A stretch of DNA of 8,560 bases, taken from Succinivibrionaceae bacterium UBA3769 (GTDB lineage Bacteria; Pseudomonadota; Gammaproteobacteria; Enterobacterales; Succinivibrionaceae). Made by a program: the position numbers and the translations under genes. The notes under the pieces were generated by a model. The model was given only the letters and a program-made list of their open reading frames with translations. It was not told the origin of the DNA and did not search any database. The DNA lies in contig DFFT01000013.1 of the NCBI GenBank assembly GCA_002372325.1, positions 1 through 8,560 on the forward strand, in the 5' to 3' direction. Positions 3,914-8,560 of the stretch are shown one piece after another. How positions within the stretch are numbered: the first letter of the stretch is position 1; the number at the start of each line of letters is the position of its first letter.

Positions 3914-6175
3914 ATGCCGGAAACTAAAGTTAATCCCTCGTTATTCAGAAAATTCAAAAAAACTCAAGTTAACAACATTCAGAAGCTCCCGGACATCACG
4001 GGACTTACCATTGACAAGTTTCATGTTGACTCAAGACTGGATATCGTTTCCGGGGAGGCCGATATCTACCTCTGCTCACGGGTAAATGATAAATCCGGAA
4101 AGAGCTTTCTTCTCAAATACTACCGCAGAGAAAATGCCGTAAAGCCGGATGTTATTAAGAAGCTGAAAACCGTAAACAGTCCTTATGTGGCAAAGGTTGA
4201 AGGCTTCGGAGAGTATGAAGGGCATCAGTATGTGGTACGTCCGTATTACGAGATGTCGGCTTTATCGGAACTTCTCGCCGAAGGAACCAGGTTTTCAGAA
4301 GAAGACCTCAGGAATCTTATTATCCCGTCAATTATTGAAGGCTTGAGAGCAGTTCATGACGCCGGGATTCTCCATAAGGATCTCAAGCCAGCCAATATGA
4401 TCCCTGATGATAAAGGGGAGCGTATCGTTCTTATCGATTTTGGCATCAGCTCCAATGCCGGCAGGAATACCTTTGTGGTAACAGAGACCGGCATGACTCC
4501 GTTTTATGCGGCTCCGGAGGCCATGCAGGGCATCTTTCACCGGGAAACGGACTACTATGCCCTCGGGATTACCATCTTCGAGCTTTTTACCGGATTTACA
4601 CCCTTTCAGAACCCCGGAATGTCCGGAGAAGAGGCCGCCAGGCTGGCAGCGGTCAGCAAAATCGCCTTTCCAAAAAGATTTCCTGAACGCCTCAGAAAGC
4701 TGGTGCTGGGTCTTACCTATAAGGATATCTCCCGCCGTAATGAAAAGAACAACCCCAACCGCCGCTGGGGGTATGATGAGGTAAAGAGGTGGCTCAAAGG
4801 TATAGATGTTCCGGTGCCGGGTGAAGGTACTTCTGCTGCCGGCAAAGCTCCTTCGGCGGCAGTTCCGGGGTTTCCGCCATACCGTTTTAACGGGACAACC
4901 TGCCGTACTGAGAAAGAGCTTATCAGGGCGCTTCTGGACAATCCGGAGCTGGGAATCAGGGAGCTGGGACGCGGAGTGCTGACACATCACTATTTTACGG
5001 TTAATGACAAAAAGGGGGAGCTTTGCGAAAAGGCCGAAAAGCTTATTGAACACAGCAATGACAAGGTGCGGGATTTTGTGGATTTCCTGTTCCGGCTGGC
5101 TCCTGATTTTGACGGGTTCGGCAAAGCTGAGTTCGGAAACCGCGAATATGAGTTTCAAAATGCTGAGGCCTTCCTGAGCCATATTGAGGGGCTTAAGCGT
5201 AATGGCAATTATTACGAGATCCTGCATCTGTTCAGAAGCTACGGACAGTCCTTAAAAGCCGTTTCCGGCAGAGTATGGCCCTCCTGTGCCTACCGAAAAC
5301 TGGAGGAGCTGGCTAAGCCTCTTATTCAGTTCGGGGATCGTATCTTCAGCGATGACGGGGCTTTTGCGGCATATCTTGAAAAGCTTATGGCCGCCAATAA
5401 AAACACTCCCCTTAATCTTAAAAACTTTGTCTCTGAGCGCCGCAGCATTCTTGAAAAGCTTAAAGGAAGACCGGCTCTGGCTGGTGTTATAGCACGGATT
5501 GAAAAGTTTGGCGGTCTTAAGGAACCTGTCAATGCTGTTATAGCGGTAAACGGAATCAAATATCCCGGCATACCTGTCAGTGAAGAAGAATTCCTTAAGT
5601 TTGGGAGCTATCCTCAGGGGGAGCAGGGCCAAAAAGCCCCTATTGAATGGCTGGTGCTGGAGGTTTTGGGAAATGAGGCTCTTCTGGTTTCCCGTTACGG
5701 GCTTGACTGCAGGCAGTATCATCATGAGTCTGTAGACAGAACCTGGGAGAACAGCGATCTCCGGAAATGGCTGAATAATGATTTTCTTAAGACGTCATTT
5801 TCGGGAGAGGAGGTTAAAAGGATTAAGGTTTCGGAAGTTCGAAATGAAGATAATCCCGAAGGTACCCGTGGCGGGAATACTACCAGAGACCGGGTGTTCT
5901 GTTTAAGTATTGCGGAAGCGATTCAGTATTTTCAGAGTCCAATTGCACGAAGGTGTCAGGCGACGGATTATGCCCGAAATCAGGGAGCGTTGACAGATAA
6001 TAGTAATGACCAGTTTGTTTGCTGGTGGCTGCGGTCACCGGGGCGTAGTCAGTGCTGTGCTTCGTACCTGAAGTTGAGCGGCAAGATAAACAAGGGTGGG
6101 GGCAACGTCAGCCTTGCTGACCGCGCTGTGCGGCCGGCTTTATGGGTGGATCTGCAGTATTTTCAGCGGAAATAA
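3914..6175 (+). CDS. Ser/Thr protein kinase with C-terminal DUF6273-type domain
   Basis: This is a 753-residue protein with no signal peptide or membrane segment. Residues about 36-295 are a Hanks-type Ser/Thr kinase. The ATP-anchoring lysine is probably K68 (SFLLKYY). The catalytic loop is HKDLKPAN (154-161, base D156), the metal-binding motif DFG is at 175-177, and the activation segment ends TPFYAAPE (195-202). The glycine-rich loop is degenerate (VSGEADIYLCS, 45-55). A Pro/Ala/Gly linker (about 298-325) leads to an unrecognised, mostly helical middle region (326-555). Residues about 560-753 match the DUF6273 pattern: FGSYPQG, IEWLVLE, NSDLRKWLNNDF, WWLRSPG (704-710) and AVRPALWVDL (738-747). 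Start 3914 has a weak AAGAGA 7 bases upstream and fits the promoter at 3847-3875; ATG 3884 would be almost leaderless. All catalytic residues are present, so it should be active. The substrate and the ligand of the C-terminal domain are unknown. Confidence 0.9.
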   Translation: MPETKVNPSLFRKFKKTQVNNIQKLPDITGLTIDKFHVDSRLDIVSGEADIYLCSRVNDKSGKSFLLKYYRRENAVKPDVIKKLKTVNSPYVAKVEGFGEYEGHQYVVRPYYEMSALSELLAEGTRFSEEDLRNLIIPSIIEGLRAVHDAGILHKDLKPANMIPDDKGERIVLIDFGISSNAGRNTFVVTETGMTPFYAAPEAMQGIFHRETDYYALGITIFELFTGFTPFQNPGMSGEEAARLAAVSKIAFPKRFPERLRKLVLGLTYKDISRRNEKNNPNRRWGYDEVKRWLKGIDVPVPGEGTSAAGKAPSAAVPGFPPYRFNGTTCRTEKELIRALLDNPELGIRELGRGVLTHHYFTVNDKKGELCEKAEKLIEHSNDKVRDFVDFLFRLAPDFDGFGKAEFGNREYEFQNAEAFLSHIEGLKRNGNYYEILHLFRSYGQSLKAVSGRVWPSCAYRKLEELAKPLIQFGDRIFSDDGAFAAYLEKLMAANKNTPLNLKNFVSERRSILEKLKGRPALAGVIARIEKFGGLKEPVNAVIAVNGIKYPGIPVSEEEFLKFGSYPQGEQGQKAPIEWLVLEVLGNEALLVSRYGLDCRQYHHESVDRTWENSDLRKWLNNDFLKTSFSGEEVKRIKVSEVRNEDNPEGTRGGNTTRDRVFCLSIAEAIQYFQSPIARRCQATDYARNQGALTDNSNDQFVCWWLRSPGRSQCCASYLKLSGKINKGGGNVSLADRAVRPALWVDLQYFQRK

Positions 6176-6197
6176 TTTGTCCCGCACTTGCTGGGGC

Positions 6198-6222
6198 GGC
6201 CTGCGGCTAAAACCGCAGCGCC
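6198..6222. other. Hairpin just after the kinase gene
   Basis: CTGCGG (6201-6206) pairs with CCGCAG (6213-6218) across a CTAAAA loop, and the stem extends through GGC/GCC (6198-6200 with 6220-6222) past one bulged base. It begins 23 bases after the kinase stop, between convergent genes. No T tract follows on the + strand, so it is a weak terminator candidate. It could protect the 3' end of the mRNA, or be a structure next to a diversified coding region. No better terminator was seen between 6176 and 6322. Confidence 0.4.
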
Positions 6223-6322
6223 GGTAATAGCTCCCGGCACAAGCCTTAAAGCCATGCTTCCGCTCTGGCCTTACAGCGTATTCTCTCCGGCTCCTCTTAC
6301 TCCTTTTACTCCTCTGACGCTG

Positions 6323-7282
6323 TTATGCTTCTGATGCCGCATCCTTATGTTCCTCTCCGTTTCCCCTGGCAGTTCCCGGCTCCTTCCCGGCCAGAAAACG
6401 CGGCTTCCGGGGCAGAGAGGACAGGAAAAGCCCGCAAACGGTGAGAAGGCCTCCGATTATGCCCCGGGCATTAAGCTCCTCCCCCAGAAACAGCCAGGCA
6501 AACAACACCGTAATGGCCGGCCCCGCATAGATATAGACGCAGGTTTTTACCGGCCCCAGGATTTTCACCGCATAGTTCCACGAGGCAAAGCACAGGGCGG
6601 AGGCCACAGCGCCCAGAAAGGCCAGATTGAGGAGAGCCCGGGGATCCGCGTAGCGGGAGAGATCCTGCCACGAGATGTCTGCCATGGCCGCAAAGGGGGC
6701 GATGAACAGGATCCCCCACAGGAAGGCGCGGCGGGTAATGGCCAGACTGCCGTACCCCAGGGAGGAGAGCTTCTTGATGGTGAGGGAGTACACCGCCCAG
6801 GAGATGCAGGCGGCTACGGTCATAAGATCCCCGATGGGACTCACGGTGAGATCAGAGTCTCCCGCGCTGAGCATGACAATCCCGGTCATGGAAATGACAA
6901 AGCCTGAGATAAAGCCCCGGGAGAGCACCTGGCGGTCATGGTATACCGGGAGCGCCAGAAGGGCGGTAAAAAGCGGGGCCGCGGAGACAATGATGCCCAC
7001 ATGGGAGGCGCTGGTGATGGTGAGGGCGGTGTTTTCCAGCATGAAGTACAGGCAGATCCCGGTGAGGCCCGCGAGAGCGAAGTACTTTTCCTCTCCGGGG
7101 CGGCTGGTTACGGCGGGGGCTCCGGCCAGACTGAGCAGGATGACAGCAATAATAAGCCGGACGAGCAGGATTTCCGCGGGGGCAAAGCTGGCCACGAGAT
7201 ACTTGGTGGAAACGTAGGTAATGCCCCAGACCGCGGTAGTGAACAGGGCCGCCAGATGTCCCGGCAGGGTATTTGCGCTCAT
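6323..7282 (-). CDS. EamA/DMT-superfamily transporter
   Basis: This is a 319-residue inner-membrane protein of the drug/metabolite transporter superfamily, which exports or takes up small metabolites. It has ten hydrophobic segments in two homologous EamA repeats (about residues 8-140 and 150-290). Typical markers are AVWGITYVSTKYL (17-29) and PAEILLVRLIIAV in the first repeat, SWAVYSLTIKKL (161-172) in the second, and a late PAITVLFAWLFLGEEL (255-270). The C-terminal 28 residues are hydrophilic and probably cytoplasmic. GGGAGG (7287-7292, complement) lies 4 bases before the ATG, slightly close but usable. The gene lies 127 bases downstream of a coiled-coil protein gene on the same strand and converges on the kinase gene. 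It is visibly more GC-rich than the ars genes. The substrate cannot be told from sequence. Confidence 0.9.
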   Translation of the reverse strand: MSANTLPGHLAALFTTAVWGITYVSTKYLVASFAPAEILLVRLIIAVILLSLAGAPAVTSRPGEEKYFALAGLTGICLYFMLENTALTITSASHVGIIVSAAPLFTALLALPVYHDRQVLSRGFISGFVISMTGIVMLSAGDSDLTVSPIGDLMTVAACISWAVYSLTIKKLSSLGYGSLAITRRAFLWGILFIAPFAAMADISWQDLSRYADPRALLNLAFLGAVASALCFASWNYAVKILGPVKTCVYIYAGPAITVLFAWLFLGEELNARGIIGGLLTVCGLFLSSLPRKPRFLAGKEPGTARGNGEEHKDAASEA

Positions 7283-7298
7283 GCGGCCTCCCTGCTAT

Positions 7299-7313
7299 GC
7301 CGGATACTCCGGC
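7299..7313. repeat. Short perfect inverted repeat before the EamA gene
   Basis: GCCGGA (7299-7304) and TCCGGC (7308-7313) are perfect inverted repeats around a TAC centre, 16 bases upstream of the transporter ATG. It could be a small operator or a hairpin in the leader, but short GC-rich palindromes also arise by chance in this composition. Confidence 0.25.
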
Positions 7314-7384
7314 GGCAAAGAACGGAACAGGGGATTAAGATTAGGGCAAAGGTCAGGAGCACCGGCGGGATCCGTCTCCCGCGG

Positions 7385-7402
7385 CTCCGGACAGCGCCGG
7401 AG
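7385..7402 (-). terminator. Weak hairpin after the coiled-coil protein gene
   Basis: CTCCGG (7385-7390) pairs with CCGGAG (7397-7402) across a 6-base loop, starting 7 bases past the stop of the minus-strand gene ending at 7410. No T tract follows in the direction of transcription, so termination would be weak, and read-through into the EamA gene is likely. Confidence 0.3.
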
Positions 7403-7409
7403 GCTGAAG

Positions 7410-8165
7410 TTACCACTTTTTCTTGGGCATGAAGAGAATATCAATGTCGTTTTCCTTGGCTTTTTCGTTGGCCATTTCCTGCTCGTGCCTCTTTTCAGCC
7501 TCGGAGTTAATGCGGGCCAGGATTTCTTCCAGATGATTCTTGACGCCCTCCAGCCAGGAATCCCGGAACTGGAGTTTATTGAGAGAGCCCAGCCCGCCCT
7601 TGATAAGATCCCGGGCCGTGCCGTTCTGGTTGTTGGTCAGGGCTTCCTCGATATTATTCAAGAGGTTGCTGAACTGGATCTTGTAGATGTTGATCTCCAG
7701 CACCTTGTCCTCGTCCACGAAATCGTTTTTGGAGATCCGGCCCCGGTTGAATTCCTTGCGGAGGATCTGCCGGAGACGGCGCATGGTGCGGATCATTTTC
7801 AGGGACTGATCGGCATTGGCGGGCGGAGCAAACTGGGTATCCCGGGAGGGGGAGGTTTTGGTGATCTCTATCTGAGATGACATGTCCTTGATGCGCTGCT
7901 GCACCTGAATGCTGTTCTGCACCGTGGCGATGATCTGGAGAGAGCTCAGAATGCGGTTCTGCAGAATAACGATCATCCGGTTGGAGAAGGGGATCTGGGT
8001 GACGTTCATCAGGATGTCGTCGGTTTCATCAATGATGTTTTTCTGCCGGGAAATGAGGAGCTTTTTGTCCATTTCCTGCTGAACCTGGTAATCACTGTAC
8101 AGCATATAGGCAATGATCACAAAGACCAGCAATATGATAATGAATATAGTAATGGCAAAAAACAT
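7410..8165 (-). CDS. Membrane-anchored coiled-coil protein of unknown function
   Basis: This is a 251-residue protein. It has one N-terminal transmembrane helix (residues about 2-23, very rich in Ile/Leu/Val/Phe) followed by a soluble, mostly helical and strongly charged body, presumably cytoplasmic. Segments 25-105 and 120-235 have coiled-coil character, separated by a Ser/Pro/Ala-rich break (about 104-118). The protein ends with an acidic-hydrophobic stretch and a basic aromatic tail (DIDILFMPKKKW), which may be a conserved interaction peptide. I see no enzymatic motif and do not recognise a named family. ATG 8165 is preferred because AGAGGTG lies 6 bases upstream (complement 8172-8178). 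The in-frame GTG at 8174 overlaps that site. The gene is first of a possible two-gene unit with the EamA transporter. Confidence 0.75.
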   Translation of the reverse strand: MFFAITIFIIILLVFVIIAYMLYSDYQVQQEMDKKLLISRQKNIIDETDDILMNVTQIPFSNRMIVILQNRILSSLQIIATVQNSIQVQQRIKDMSSQIEITKTSPSRDTQFAPPANADQSLKMIRTMRRLRQILRKEFNRGRISKNDFVDEDKVLEINIYKIQFSNLLNNIEEALTNNQNGTARDLIKGGLGSLNKLQFRDSWLEGVKNHLEEILARINSEAEKRHEQEMANEKAKENDIDILFMPKKKW

Positions 8166-8182
8166 GCTGAACACCTCTCGAG

Positions 8183-8241
8183 CAGGAAACGCATCCCTGG
8201 GCCCTTAACCCCGCGCGGCGCGCAAACCGGGCTGTTTCCTG
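8183..8241 (-). promoter_or_regulatory. Structured leader of the coiled-coil protein gene
   Basis: CAGGAAAC (8183-8190) and GTTTCCTG (8234-8241) are perfect 8-base inverted repeats. Inside them GCCC (8201-8204) can pair with GGGC (8229-8232), and a GC-only CGCG-rich core lies in the middle. The structure sits 5 bases upstream of the ribosome binding site of the minus-strand gene, so it would be in its 5' untranslated mRNA. A role in translation control or mRNA stability is possible but not shown by sequence. Confidence 0.4.
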
Positions 8242-8560
8242 TTCATCCTTCTGCTGCTATTACGGATGCCGGATGAATCATTCCGGGAAAATGCTGTCCC
8301 GATTTTATCACAGGTTAACGCGGCGGTTGTTTTTGTCGTGCTCTAATTTTGACTGAACCGCAAAAAAAACTCGCCGCCTGCCGGCATCCTTCCGGCCCCT
8401 TTCCTGATTCTTTCAGCCTCTTTCCTGAAAATTTCTCCCCCATGGTGCAGTTCCGCGTTTCTGGCAAGGATCCGGAGAAAATCAGTCAACCTGTGAGTGC
8501 CGGCGTAGAATCAGCTTAAAAAACTTTTCCGGACGCGAGGGGCGGGCGGGCCGTGCTATA
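8242..8560. other. Non-coding stretch with no clear feature
   Basis: No convincing gene is visible on either strand. On the minus strand TGTGATAAAAT (8303-8313, complement) resembles an extended -10 element for the downstream coiled-coil protein gene, but no matching -35 box lies at the usual distance. GCGGTT (8323-8328) and AACCGC (8356-8361) form an inverted repeat next to an A run. A 42-codon minus-strand frame (8315-8443) lacks a ribosome site. Confidence 0.4.

Noticed and set aside
4328..5227. Long antisense open frame inside the kinase gene
   Set aside because: It runs opposite to a well-supported kinase and DUF6273 gene, has no recognisable domain, and is a shadow of that gene's codon use.
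6347..7217. Several + strand open frames over the EamA gene
   Set aside because: Their translations are low-complexity Gly/Arg/Gln or Met/Arg-rich sequence, while the minus strand gives a complete ten-segment transporter.
7279..7362. 27-codon hydrophobic minus-strand peptide from GTG, overlapping the EamA start by ATGA
   Set aside because: It has no ribosome site before the GTG, and the frame simply continues open from the end of the previous gene. The overlap may be chance.
8315..8443. 42-codon minus-strand frame upstream of the coiled-coil protein gene
   Set aside because: It has no ribosome site, no family resemblance, and its composition follows GC and A-run background.
1..8560. CRISPR array, tRNA or rRNA genes, intact transposase, or reverse transcriptase
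   Set aside because: No regularly spaced repeat array, no cloverleaf or rRNA-like segment, and no transposase or reverse-transcriptase motifs were seen on either strand.

Overview
The window is a mosaic. The left third (about 1-3060) is a compact, moderate-GC arsenic-resistance cassette of the type common in gut Firmicutes. It holds an ArsR repressor, an ACR3 arsenite efflux pump, an ArsP/YraQ-type permease with a Cys-Ser-Cys motif, and a small thioredoxin-like protein with a cysteine-rich N-terminus. All four lie on the + strand. They are served by one strong sigma70-type promoter whose -35 box sits inside a palindromic ArsR operator. Intrinsic terminators with similar arm sequences lie just before and just after the cassette.

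Positions 3060-3880 look like a degraded junction. They hold a 52-codon orphan frame, a run of four regularly spaced RTGAC repeats resembling the end of an IS21-type insertion sequence, and a minus-strand gene that appears broken. That gene has a good Shine-Dalgarno at the right distance from an ATA where a start codon should be, and an in-frame TGA after 17 codons.

Positions 3847-6175 carry a promoter and a large + strand gene for a cytoplasmic Ser/Thr protein kinase. It is fused through a linker and an unrecognised helical middle region to a C-terminal DUF6273-type domain. The last 45 or so residues of that domain have an unusual, cysteine-containing composition between strongly conserved flanks. 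This makes it a candidate target of a diversity-generating retroelement, although no reverse transcriptase or template repeat lies in the window.

Positions 6323-8165 hold two higher-GC minus-strand genes: an EamA/DMT-family transporter and, upstream of it, a membrane-anchored coiled-coil protein of unknown function with a structured leader. The last 320 bases contain no convincing gene.

The higher-GC right part looks like a Gram-negative gut bacterium, possibly a gammaproteobacterium of the Succinivibrionaceae. That placement rests on general impression only and is weak. By eye the ars cassette differs in base composition and codon use from the EamA and coiled-coil genes, which fits horizontal acquisition. 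The ars genes work together: ArsR senses As(III) and releases the promoter, ACR3 exports arsenite, the second permease probably exports an organoarsenical or another thiophilic ion, and the thioredoxin-like protein probably handles or reduces the metalloid.
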